64,000 bases of DNA from Sphingomonas guangdongensis (GTDB taxonomy: Bacteria > Pseudomonadota > Alphaproteobacteria > Sphingomonadales > Sphingomonadaceae): contig NZ_OBMI01000002.1 in the NCBI RefSeq assembly GCF_900199185.1, forward strand, positions 620,001 to 684,000, given 5' to 3'. Within the stretch, counting starts at the first letter, position 1. Every line of letters begins with the position of its first letter. Below, piece after piece: positions 26,139-33,838 of the stretch. The notes beneath the pieces were generated by a model. The model made no database searches. It saw only the letters and a program-made list of their open reading frames with translations, and had not been told where the DNA came from. Position numbers and translations under genes: made by a program.

Positions 26139-26981
26139 ATGGAGCAGTTCCTCTCCCTCCTCGACGCGGCCGCGCCGACGCTGACCGCCTGGGCGTTCAG
26201 CTTCAGCTTCATGACCGCGCTGGAGCTGCTGCTGCCGCGGAGCAGCGAACCGGTGCTCGGGCGCCTGCCCGGGCTGATGTTCTGGGGCGTATGGCTGCTG
26301 GCGAGCGCGGGCGCCTATGCCGCGTTCCGGGCGCTGTGGTCGGCCTGGGGCATCCCGCCGCTCCTCGTCCTGCCGACCGGTGCGGCCTGGGCGGGGCCGC
26401 TGGCGGTGGTGATCGCGCCGCTGCTGAGCGCGGTGGTCTACGACTTCTTCTTCTACTGGTGCCACCGGGCGCAGCACCGCTGGCTGTGGAAGTACCACGC
26501 GGTCCACCACTCGATCCGCGAGCTCTCGGCGGTGAACGCGTTCCACCACGTGACCGAACCGCTGCAGCAGATCGTGCTGATCGCGATTCCCGCGAGCCTG
26601 ATCTCCAGCGAGGCGGGGCCGGCGATGCCGATCATGCTGCTGCTCCTCCAGCTACAGGCGTCCTTCATCCACTCGCCGAGCCGGTTGCACCTGGGGCCGC
26701 TCGCCCGACTGGTGGTCGACAACCGCTTCCACCGCATCCACCATTCGGTCGAGGAGCGGCACTTCGACCATAATTTCGGCGCCTTCACGACCGTCTGGGA
26801 TCGGCTGTTCGGCACGGCGTGGATGCCCGCGAAGGACGACTGGCCCGACACGGGCATCGCGGAAGTGGACCAGCCGCGCACGCTGCGCGACTGGGTCATG
26901 CTCCCCGCGGACTATGAGGCGGCGCGTCGCGGCGAACGCTACGCGCCGAAGCCACTGGTCGGGTCCCCCGCCGCGCTCTAG
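26139..26981 (+). CDS. Sterol desaturase / fatty acid hydroxylase superfamily protein
   Basis: A 280-residue membrane protein with about four spans and the histidine clusters of di-iron membrane hydroxylases: WCHRAQHRW, YHAVHHSIRELS, NAFHHVTE and FHRIHHSVEERHFDHNFG. Such enzymes hydroxylate or desaturate lipids, sterols or carotenoids; the substrate cannot be read from sequence. A short gap precedes the downstream acetyltransferase gene. Confidence 0.9.
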   Translation: MEQFLSLLDAAAPTLTAWAFSFSFMTALELLLPRSSEPVLGRLPGLMFWGVWLLASAGAYAAFRALWSAWGIPPLLVLPTGAAWAGPLAVVIAPLLSAVVYDFFFYWCHRAQHRWLWKYHAVHHSIRELSAVNAFHHVTEPLQQIVLIAIPASLISSEAGPAMPIMLLLLQLQASFIHSPSRLHLGPLARLVVDNRFHRIHHSVEERHFDHNFGAFTTVWDRLFGTAWMPAKDDWPDTGIAEVDQPRTLRDWVMLPADYEAARRGERYAPKPLVGSPAAL

Positions 26982-27007
26982 ACCCGGTTGTCGGGTGGAA
27001 CGGCGGC

Positions 27008-27715
27008 ATGGACAGACCTGATCTCTCGCTGCTCGAGCGGCCCTTGTGGCATGCGCTGAACGACGGCTGGCGCGCCCATGCTGAGGGGAGCGCGCGCGCC
27101 CTGCGGCTGCAGCGCGACGTCGGCGTGTTCGCCGCCGCCGCGGACGCCAGCTCGCCGGCGCTCGCCGCGCTCGCGGCACTACTCCCCGATGACGGCGGAG
27201 AGCTGTGGCTGGTCGAGCGCAACCCGCCCGAGCCGCCGGGCAGCGTCACCGTCCGCACCGCGCGCTGCGTCCAGATGGTGGCCGAGCGCACCGCCTCGGC
27301 GCCCGCCAGCGACCTGCCGATCAAGCCGCTCGGCGAAACGGATGCCGCCGACATGCTGGCGCTGGCCGATCTGACCCGCCCCGGCCCCTATATCCTCGGC
27401 ACCCAGCGGCTCGGCGCGTTCATCGGGGTGCGCGACGATGCCGGGCGGCTGATCGCGATGGCGGGCGAGCGGATGCGGATGGGCGGGCTGGCGGAGGTCA
27501 GCGGCGTCTGCACCCATCCCGACGCGCAGGGCCGCGGGCTCGCCACCCTGCTGATGCGGCACGTCATCGCGCGGATCGTGGCACGCGGCGAGCGCCCGTT
27601 CCTCCACGCCTATGACAGCAACGCCGCGGCGATCGCGCTCTACGAACGGCTCGGCTTTCGCCTGACCGGCACGGTTGCCGTCCGGGTTGTCCGGCGTGCC
27701 GACCACGCCATATAA
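27008..27715 (+). CDS. GNAT-family acetyltransferase with N-terminal extension
   Basis: A 235-residue protein. The C-terminal half is a GNAT domain (GGLAEVSGVCTHPDAQGRGL, then ATLLMRHVIARIVARGERPF, HAYDSNAAAIALYERLGFR). The N-terminal 100 residues resemble the degenerate GNAT half seen in FR47-like proteins. The substrate is unknown. Its stop codon lies inside the palindrome upstream of ahcY. Confidence 0.85.
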   Translation: MDRPDLSLLERPLWHALNDGWRAHAEGSARALRLQRDVGVFAAAADASSPALAALAALLPDDGGELWLVERNPPEPPGSVTVRTARCVQMVAERTASAPASDLPIKPLGETDAADMLALADLTRPGPYILGTQRLGAFIGVRDDAGRLIAMAGERMRMGGLAEVSGVCTHPDAQGRGLATLLMRHVIARIVARGERPFLHAYDSNAAAIALYERLGFRLTGTVAVRVVRRADHAI

Positions 27716-27727
27716 AGACATCTTTAT
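27712..27727. promoter_or_regulatory. Palindrome ATAAAGA-CA-TCTTTAT upstream of ahcY
   Basis: ATAAAGA and TCTTTAT are perfect reverse complements around CA. An overlapping pair, GACAT and ATGTC (27717-27730), extends the symmetry. It lies about 65 bases upstream of the ahcY start and is strikingly AT-rich for this genome. ArsR-type regulators of the S-adenosylmethionine cycle (SahR/SamR) in proteobacteria use similar ATAAAG/CTTTAT palindromes near ahcY and met genes. Assignment to that regulator is an inference. Confidence 0.6.
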
Positions 27728-27791
27728 GTCGCCTTGCACTCGGTAGCCGCCGCGGCTACGTGCGCGACCAGTTTTCATCGGAGATTAGCCC

Positions 27792-29213
27792 GTGGCCACC
27801 GCCCCCGTTCTCGACCGCCAGGATTACGTAATCAAGGACATCGGGCTCGCCGAGTTCGGACGGATGGAGATCAACATCGCCGAGACCGAGATGCCGGGCC
27901 TGATGGCCCTGCGCGAGGAATATGGCGCCGCCCAGCCCCTGAAGGGCGCTAGGATCACCGGGTCGCTCCACATGACAATCCAGACGGCGGTGCTGATCGA
28001 GACGCTGACCGCGCTCGGCGCGGACGTCCGCTGGGCGACCTGCAACATCTTCTCCACCCAGGATCACGCCGCCGCCGCCATTGCCGCGACGGGCGTGCCG
28101 GTGTTCGCAGTGAAGGGCGAGAGCCTGGCCGAGTATTGGGACTATGTCGGCGACATCTTCAACTGGGGCGCCGACGGCGACGGCACCACCGCCAACATCA
28201 TCCTGGACGACGGCGGCGACGCGACGATGTTCGCGCTGTGGGGCGCGAGGCTCGAGGCAGGGGAAACGCTCGGCGAGCCGGAGAACGACGAAGAGGTCGA
28301 GTTCCAGCGCGCGCTGAAGGCGTTCGTCGCCAAATATCCGGGCTACCTGACGGAGACGGTCAAGAACCTGAAGGGCGTGTCGGAGGAGACCACGACGGGC
28401 GTCCACCGCCTGTACGAGATCGCCAAGAAGGGCGCGCTGCCGTTCCCGGCGATCAACGTCAACGACAGCGTCACCAAGTCCAAGTTCGACAATCTGTACG
28501 GCTGCAAGGAGTCGCTGGTCGACGCGATCCGCCGCGCGACCGACGTGATGCTGGCCGGCAAGGTCGCGGTGGTGGCGGGCTTCGGTGACGTGGGCAAGGG
28601 CTCGGCCCAGTCGCTCCGCAACGGCGGTGCGCGCGTGCTCGTCACCGAGATCGATCCGATCTGTGCGCTTCAGGCGGCGATGGAAGGTTTTGAGGTTGTG
28701 ACGATGGAGGAGGCCGTCGAGCGCGCCGACATCTTCTGCACCGCGACCGGCAACGCCGACGTCATCACCGCCGATCACATGAAGGCGATGAAGCCGATGT
28801 CGATCGTCTGCAACATTGGCCACTTCGACAGCGAGATCCAGATCTCGGCGCTGTCAAATTACGAGTGGACCGAGGTGAAGCCCGGCACCGACCTGGTCCG
28901 CTTTCCCGACGGCAAGCAGATCATCGTGCTGGCGAAAGGCCGCCTAGTGAATCTCGGCTGCGCGACTGGGCACCCGAGCTTCGTCATGTCCTCGTCCTTC
29001 ACCAACCAGACGCTGGCGCAGATCGAGCTCTTCACCAAGGGCGGCGAGTACGAGAACAAGGTCTACGTGCTCCCGAAGCACCTGGACGAGAAGGTCGCGG
29101 CGCTGCACCTCGAGAAGCTGGGCGTGAAGCTCAGCAAGCTGACGCCCAAGCAGGCGGGTTACATCGGCGTGCCGGTGGAGGGACCGTTCAAGCCCGACCA
29201 CTACCGCTACTGA
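27792..29213 (+). CDS. ahcY: Adenosylhomocysteinase (S-adenosyl-L-homocysteine hydrolase)
   Basis: A 473-residue protein, the standard length for bacterial SAHase with its insertion. It contains [16 protein letters not shown], the substrate-domain segment [12 protein letters not shown], the NAD-binding loop [16 protein letters not shown] and the C-terminal KPDHYRY that closes the NAD site of the neighbouring subunit. It hydrolyses S-adenosylhomocysteine to adenosine and homocysteine, relieving product inhibition of methyltransferases. The start is GTG 27792. It is flanked by an operator-like palindrome and an intrinsic terminator, so it is probably a single-gene unit. Confidence 0.97.
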   Translation: MATAPVLDRQDYVIKDIGLAEFGRMEINIAETEMPGLMALREEYGAAQPLKGARITGSLHMTIQTAVLIETLTALGADVRWATCNIFSTQDHAAAAIAATGVPVFAVKGESLAEYWDYVGDIFNWGADGDGTTANIILDDGGDATMFALWGARLEAGETLGEPENDEEVEFQRALKAFVAKYPGYLTETVKNLKGVSEETTTGVHRLYEIAKKGALPFPAINVNDSVTKSKFDNLYGCKESLVDAIRRATDVMLAGKVAVVAGFGDVGKGSAQSLRNGGARVLVTEIDPICALQAAMEGFEVVTMEEAVERADIFCTATGNADVITADHMKAMKPMSIVCNIGHFDSEIQISALSNYEWTEVKPGTDLVRFPDGKQIIVLAKGRLVNLGCATGHPSFVMSSSFTNQTLAQIELFTKGGEYENKVYVLPKHLDEKVAALHLEKLGVKLSKLTPKQAGYIGVPVEGPFKPDHYRY

Positions 29214-29235
29214 TCCTGTAAAGGGGGACGGCTGA

Positions 29236-29276
29236 TCACCGCGTCCGGGCACCGCCCCGGGCGCGGTGACTTTTTT
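29236..29276 (+). terminator. Rho-independent terminator after ahcY
   Basis: TCACCGCG (29236-29243) pairs with CGCGGTGA (29262-29269), with an inner CCGGG/CCCGG stem, followed by a C and six T residues. It begins 22 bases after the ahcY stop and separates it from the divL cluster. Confidence 0.9.
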
Positions 29277-29335
29277 GCGCAACATGGGCGTGGCCGCGCT
29301 TCCCCGATGCCGCGGCGGACCGTAGGACAGCGCCG

Positions 29336-31681
29336 ATGATCGCTATTTCGACAGGGGCGGCGGCGATCGCCGGAGGCGTGCTGGTGCTGCTGATCGCCAC
29401 GGCGGTCTGGGCACTCTACACCGGGCTCGCTGCGCGGCGGGCGGCGCTGGTCGACGCAACGGGGGCCGCCCGCGACGCGACGCTGGTCGCCCACGCGCCC
29501 GCCCAGGCAGTGATCGTGCGGTCGGATGGCCGGGTCGAGGCGCCGGCGCGCGTCGCCGACTGGCTGGGGCTGCCGGCCGAGCCGCGCTACCTGGCCGATC
29601 TCGGCGGCGCCGACTTCGGCCTGTCCACCGCCGACCTCGCCGAGCTGTCGACCCACGTCAACGCGGCGCAGCGCGCGGCGCGGCCGCTCCGCATGACGGT
29701 TGCCGCGCGCGGTTCGGCGCGCAAGCTCGTCATCACCGGCGAGCGTGCGCCGGAGGCGACGCTGGCGCCGGGCGGCGTGGTGCTGTGGTTCGTAGACGCG
29801 ACGGAGAGCCAGGACGAGATCATTCGCCTGGCGGAGGACCGCGCCCGCATCGCGGAGGCGTTCGAGGCGCTCGCTGGGCTGATCGAGGCGGCACCCATGC
29901 CGATGTGGTACCGCGACCGCGAGCTGCAGATGACCATGGTCAACTCGGCCTATGTGACCGCGGTGGAGGCGAGCGACGCGCGCGACGCGCTCGACCGCGG
30001 GCTCGAGCTGGTCGAGGCGTCCGGGCTGGGCGGACCGCTCGCCAACGCCGCGATTGCCCGCGACACGCAGGAGCCGCAGGTCGCGGCCGTTCCCGCCACG
30101 ATCGGCGGCGCTCGCCGCATGCTGCGCATCCACGACGTGCCGCTGCCGACCGGCGGCGTCGCCGGCTTCGCGGTCGACGTCGAGGATCTGGAGCAGGCGC
30201 GCGGCGGCATCAAGCGCTTCGGCGAGGCGCAGCGCGCGATGCTTGACCGCCTGTCGGCCGGCGTCGCGCAGTTCGGTGCGGACCGCGGCCTCGTCTTCAG
30301 CAATCAGCCGTTCCGCAGCATCTTCGCGCTGCGCGAGGAGTGGCTGCGCGATCGGCCAGAATTCGACCGCGTGCTCGACCGGATGCGTGAGGCCGGACGC
30401 CTGCCGGAGGTCCGCGACTTCCCCGGCTGGCGAAACGAGCGGCGCGAGTGGTTCCGCGCGGCGACCGAGGTGGCGGCGGAGGAGCATTGGCATCTGCGCG
30501 GCGGTACCCACCTGCGCGTCGTGGCGCAGCCGCTGCCCGATGGCGGGCTGCTGGTCATCTTCGAGGATCAGACCGAGCAAGTCCAGCTGGCAAGCGCCCG
30601 CGACACGCTGCTGCGCGTCCGCACCGCGACCTTCGACAATCTGTTCGAGGCGCTGGGAGTCTTCGCCGCCGACGGCCGCCTGCAGATCTGGAACCAGAAG
30701 TTCCGCCTGCTGTGGGGGTTCGACGAAGCGCTGCTGAACGGACATCCCCGCGTCGACACGCTTGCCCGGGCCGCCGCTCCCCGCCTGGAGAACCCGTCGC
30801 GCTCATCCATGATCGGCGATCTGGTACGGTCGGCGACGATCGACCGGTTGCAGCGCGGCGGCCGCTTCGCCTTCGCCGATGGGCGTCATTTCGAGTTCGC
30901 GGCGGTGCCGCTGCCGGATGGCAACGCGCTCTTCACCATGCTCGACATCACCGCCAGCCGCCGGGTCGAGCGCGCGCTGACCGATCGCAACGAGGCGCTG
31001 GAGGCGGCCGACCGGGTCAAGACCTCCTTCGTCGCCAACATGAGCTACGAGCTGCGCACCCCGCTCACCTCGATCAAGGGTTTTGCCGAGATGCTCCACG
31101 GCGGCTTCGCGGGTGCGCTGAGCGAGTCCGGGCGGAGCTATACGGAGGCGATCCTCCAGTCGGTGGATCGGCTGTCCGGGTTGGTCGACGACGTGCTCGA
31201 CCTCACCATCGAGGAGGCCGCGGGCAAGCGTACCGGCGTCGACCTGGAGCTGCTGGCCGGCGCCGCGGCCGAGGCGATCGCGCCGGCGGCCGCCGCCAAG
31301 CGGATTGAACTGGCGGTGGAGGTGCTGGAGGGCGCAGGCAGGGTGTTCGGGGATGCCGACCGGCTGCGCCAGGCGGTTCAGCACCTGCTCCGCCACGCGA
31401 TCGGCGCCACGCCGGAGGAGGGTCGTGTCCTGCTCCACATCGATGGCGGGCCGGACAAGGCGCGCGTGATCGTGTCGGACAACGGCCCGGGGATGACCGA
31501 GGCGGCGGTGCGCCGCGCCTTTGACCGCTTCGCGCCGGGAATCGCGCGGGGCGGAGAGCGGGCGCTCGGCCTCGGCCTGCCGCTCGCCAAGCGCTTCGTG
31601 GAGGCGCATGGCGGGACGATCGACCTGCTCAGCGAACCCGGACAAGGGACGCTCGTCACCGTCGAGCTGCCGCGCGAATGA
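29336..31681 (+). CDS. divL: DivL-like PAS sensor pseudokinase (Tyr replaces phospho-His)
   Basis: A 781-residue protein with an N-terminal membrane helix (about residues 7-28), several PAS-like segments between roughly residues 110 and 545, then a HisKA/HATPase module. The H-box reads NMSYELRTPLTSIKGFAEML, so the phospho-accepting histidine is tyrosine (Y571), the hallmark of DivL in Caulobacter. The D-box (VSDNGPGM) and G-box (GLGLPLAKRFVEAHGG) are present, but both N-box asparagines are replaced by histidine (H683, H687). In Caulobacter, DivL acts at the pole with DivK and CckA to control CtrA. The same role here is inferred. ATGA couples it to tsaE. Confidence 0.85.
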   Translation: MIAISTGAAAIAGGVLVLLIATAVWALYTGLAARRAALVDATGAARDATLVAHAPAQAVIVRSDGRVEAPARVADWLGLPAEPRYLADLGGADFGLSTADLAELSTHVNAAQRAARPLRMTVAARGSARKLVITGERAPEATLAPGGVVLWFVDATESQDEIIRLAEDRARIAEAFEALAGLIEAAPMPMWYRDRELQMTMVNSAYVTAVEASDARDALDRGLELVEASGLGGPLANAAIARDTQEPQVAAVPATIGGARRMLRIHDVPLPTGGVAGFAVDVEDLEQARGGIKRFGEAQRAMLDRLSAGVAQFGADRGLVFSNQPFRSIFALREEWLRDRPEFDRVLDRMREAGRLPEVRDFPGWRNERREWFRAATEVAAEEHWHLRGGTHLRVVAQPLPDGGLLVIFEDQTEQVQLASARDTLLRVRTATFDNLFEALGVFAADGRLQIWNQKFRLLWGFDEALLNGHPRVDTLARAAAPRLENPSRSSMIGDLVRSATIDRLQRGGRFAFADGRHFEFAAVPLPDGNALFTMLDITASRRVERALTDRNEALEAADRVKTSFVANMSYELRTPLTSIKGFAEMLHGGFAGALSESGRSYTEAILQSVDRLSGLVDDVLDLTIEEAAGKRTGVDLELLAGAAAEAIAPAAAAKRIELAVEVLEGAGRVFGDADRLRQAVQHLLRHAIGATPEEGRVLLHIDGGPDKARVIVSDNGPGMTEAAVRRAFDRFAPGIARGGERALGLGLPLAKRFVEAHGGTIDLLSEPGQGTLVTVELPRE

Positions 31682-32121
31682 GGCTTGCCGACGCGGCGGC
31701 GACGGCGGCGATGGGTCGAGCGCTCGCGGCGCTGGTGCGACCCGGCGACGCCGTCACGCTGTCCGGCCCGCTCGGAGCGGGCAAGACCAGCCTCGCCCGC
31801 GGGGTGCTCGCTGCGCTCGGACTGGCGGGGGAAGCGCCGAGCCCGACCTTCGCGATCGTCCAGCCCTATGATCCGCCCGACGTGCGGTTGCCGGTGCTCC
31901 ACGTCGACCTTTACCGCCTCGATGCGCCGGGCGACGTGGCGGAGCTTGGGTTGGACGAGTTCCGCGCCGACGGCGTGCTGCTGGTCGAGTGGCCGGAGCG
32001 GGCCGATCCTCAGTTGTGGCATGATGCCCTGCGCCTGACGCTGGCCGTCGCGGAGGATGGCGCGCGCGCCTTGACAGCCGAAGTGCCCGCGGCATGGAAG
32101 GACCGATGGCCCCCGACATGA
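31678..32121 (+). CDS. tsaE: tRNA threonylcarbamoyladenosine biosynthesis ATPase TsaE
   Basis: A 147-residue P-loop ATPase with Walker A GPLGAGKTSLARG, then SPTFAIVQPYD, HVDLYRLD and VLLVEWPERAD, all conserved in TsaE (YjeE). It works with TsaB and TsaD to place t6A at position 37 of ANN-decoding tRNAs. It is coupled to divL by ATGA at 31678 and overlaps the amgK start. Confidence 0.94.
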   Translation: MRLADAAATAAMGRALAALVRPGDAVTLSGPLGAGKTSLARGVLAALGLAGEAPSPTFAIVQPYDPPDVRLPVLHVDLYRLDAPGDVAELGLDEFRADGVLLVEWPERADPQLWHDALRLTLAVAEDGARALTAEVPAAWKDRWPPT

Positions 32122-33083
32122 ACCCGCCCGCCGCGGCGCCCGATTTTCTCGCGCGGCTGGGCTGGGACGACGCCGAGATCCTGCCGCTCGCGGGCGATGC
32201 GTCGTTCCGCCGCTACTTTCGCGCGGTCGGGCATGAGCGCACCGCGATCCTGATGGACGCGCCGCCGCCGCACGAGGATCCGAGGCCCTTCATCGGCGTG
32301 GCCGAGTGGCTGCACGCCCGCGGCTTCGGCGCGCCCGCGATCTACGGCACCGACCTCGATCACGGACTGGTCCTGCTGGAGGATTTCGGCGACGCACGGA
32401 TGCGCGAAACGGTTGATGCCGCGCCGGAGAGCGAGCTCCGGCTCTACGAAGCGGCGACGGACGTGCTGATTGCGCTGCGCGATCACCGTGCCGCCGACGT
32501 TCCCGCCTATGATGCCGAGTACCTCCACCGTGAGGCGGCGCTGCTGACGCAGTGGTACTGCCCGGCGGTCGGCGCGGACGTCGACACCGGGGGCTACCAT
32601 GCCGCCTGGAACGCAGTGTTCCCCTTCGCGATGGCCGACACGCCGGTCACCGTGCTGCGCGATTACCATGCGGAGAATATCATGCTGGTCGACCGCGGCC
32701 TCGGCCTGCTCGACTTCCAGGACGCGCTCGCCGGGCATCCCGCCTACGACCTCGTTTCGCTGCTGCAGGATGCGCGCCGCGAGGTGCCGGTCGCGCTGGA
32801 GCAGGCGCTGCTGGAGCGCTACTGCCGGATCACGGGGGCAGGCGACGACTTCGTCACCGCCTATCATGTCCTCGGCGCGCAGCGGAATGCGAAGATCATC
32901 GGCATCTTCACGCGGTTGTGGCGGCGCGACGGCAAGCCGCGCTATCCGGCGCTGTGCCCGCGCGTGTGGGGCTATCTGGAGCGCGACCTGCGCCACCCCG
33001 CGCTTGCGCCGGTGAAGGCGTGGTTCGACGCGAACCTGCCGCCCGCGCGGCGCGGCGATCCGATCGAGATCGCCGGGGCATGA
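32106..33083 (+). CDS. amgK: N-acetylmuramate/N-acetylglucosamine kinase AmgK-like
   Basis: A protein of about 325 residues with the aminoglycoside phosphotransferase fold. The N-terminal part has PLAGDASFRRYFRAV, the catalytic loop is VLRDYHAENIMLV and the metal-binding segment LLDFQDALAGHPAYDLVSLL. AmgK phosphorylates the anomeric carbon of MurNAc or GlcNAc in the peptidoglycan recycling route that bypasses de novo synthesis. Pairing with murU, which it overlaps by ATGA, strongly supports this. Starts at 32094, 32106 and 32118 are all possible; GGAAGGA precedes 32106. Confidence 0.88.
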   Translation: MAPDMNPPAAAPDFLARLGWDDAEILPLAGDASFRRYFRAVGHERTAILMDAPPPHEDPRPFIGVAEWLHARGFGAPAIYGTDLDHGLVLLEDFGDARMRETVDAAPESELRLYEAATDVLIALRDHRAADVPAYDAEYLHREAALLTQWYCPAVGADVDTGGYHAAWNAVFPFAMADTPVTVLRDYHAENIMLVDRGLGLLDFQDALAGHPAYDLVSLLQDARREVPVALEQALLERYCRITGAGDDFVTAYHVLGAQRNAKIIGIFTRLWRRDGKPRYPALCPRVWGYLERDLRHPALAPVKAWFDANLPPARRGDPIEIAGA

Positions 33084-33838
33084 CCGCCCGCACGCTGGCG
33101 ATCCGCCCCGATCCGGGCGGCGTCGTGCCCGATACCGCGATGGTCATGGCGGCGGGTCTCGGCAAGCGGATGCGCCCGCTGACCGCGACCCGGCCGAAGC
33201 CGCTGGTGCCGGTCGCGGGCAAGCCCCTGATCGATCATGTGTTCGATCACCTGCGTTCTGCCGGGGTGAGGCGCGCGGTGGTCAACGTCCATTATCTCGC
33301 CGACGCGCTGGAGGCGCACCTGCACGCCCGCGCCGGCGGGATCGAGGTGACGGTCTCCGACGAGCGGGCGCAGCTGCTCGAAACGGGCGGTGGGCTGGTC
33401 AAGGCCAAGCCGCTGCTCGGCGATGCGCCGTTCCTCTGCATCAACAGCGACAGCCTGTGGGTCGACGGACCGACCGACGCGATCCGCGCGCTGGCGCGGG
33501 CGTGGGACGACGCGCGGATGGACGTGCTGCTGCTGATGGTCCCGTTCGCGCGCGCCCACGGCTATCGCGGGCGCGGCGACTTCCACCTCGACGCGCTCGG
33601 CCGGATCACCGGGCGGCGGCGCCCCGGGCGGCTCGCGCCGTTCGTCTTCATCGGCGTGCAGATGATCCACCCGCGCCTCATCGTCGATGCGCCGGAGGGT
33701 CCGTTCTCCACCAACCTGTTCTGGGAACGCGCGATCGCGGCCGGCCGCGCCTGGGGCCTCGTGCATACCGGCCTCTGGTTCGAAGTCGGCGATCCCGCCG
33801 CGATCGGCCAGACCGAGGCGATCCTCGCCGATGGCTGA
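33080..33838 (+). CDS. murU: N-acetylmuramate alpha-1-phosphate uridylyltransferase MurU-like
   Basis: A 252-residue nucleotidyltransferase. The signature MAAGLGKRMRPLTATRPKPL binds the nucleotide, and FLCINSDSLWVDGP carries the metal-binding aspartate region. MurU makes UDP-MurNAc from MurNAc-1-phosphate, the product of AmgK, in the fosfomycin-insensitive recycling pathway known from Pseudomonas. ATG 33080 overlaps the amgK stop; its own end overlaps addB by 8 bases. Another sugar-1-phosphate is possible but less likely in this context. Confidence 0.88.
   Translation: MTARTLAIRPDPGGVVPDTAMVMAAGLGKRMRPLTATRPKPLVPVAGKPLIDHVFDHLRSAGVRRAVVNVHYLADALEAHLHARAGGIEVTVSDERAQLLETGGGLVKAKPLLGDAPFLCINSDSLWVDGPTDAIRALARAWDDARMDVLLLMVPFARAHGYRGRGDFHLDALGRITGRRRPGRLAPFVFIGVQMIHPRLIVDAPEGPFSTNLFWERAIAAGRAWGLVHTGLWFEVGDPAAIGQTEAILADG

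Noticed and set aside
27731..27791. SAH riboswitch before ahcY
   Set aside because: There is a GC hairpin (GTAGCCGC-C-GCGGCTAC, 27743-27759), but the leader is only about 60 bases and I cannot match the conserved core or pseudoknot of the SAH riboswitch. The palindrome upstream explains regulation better.
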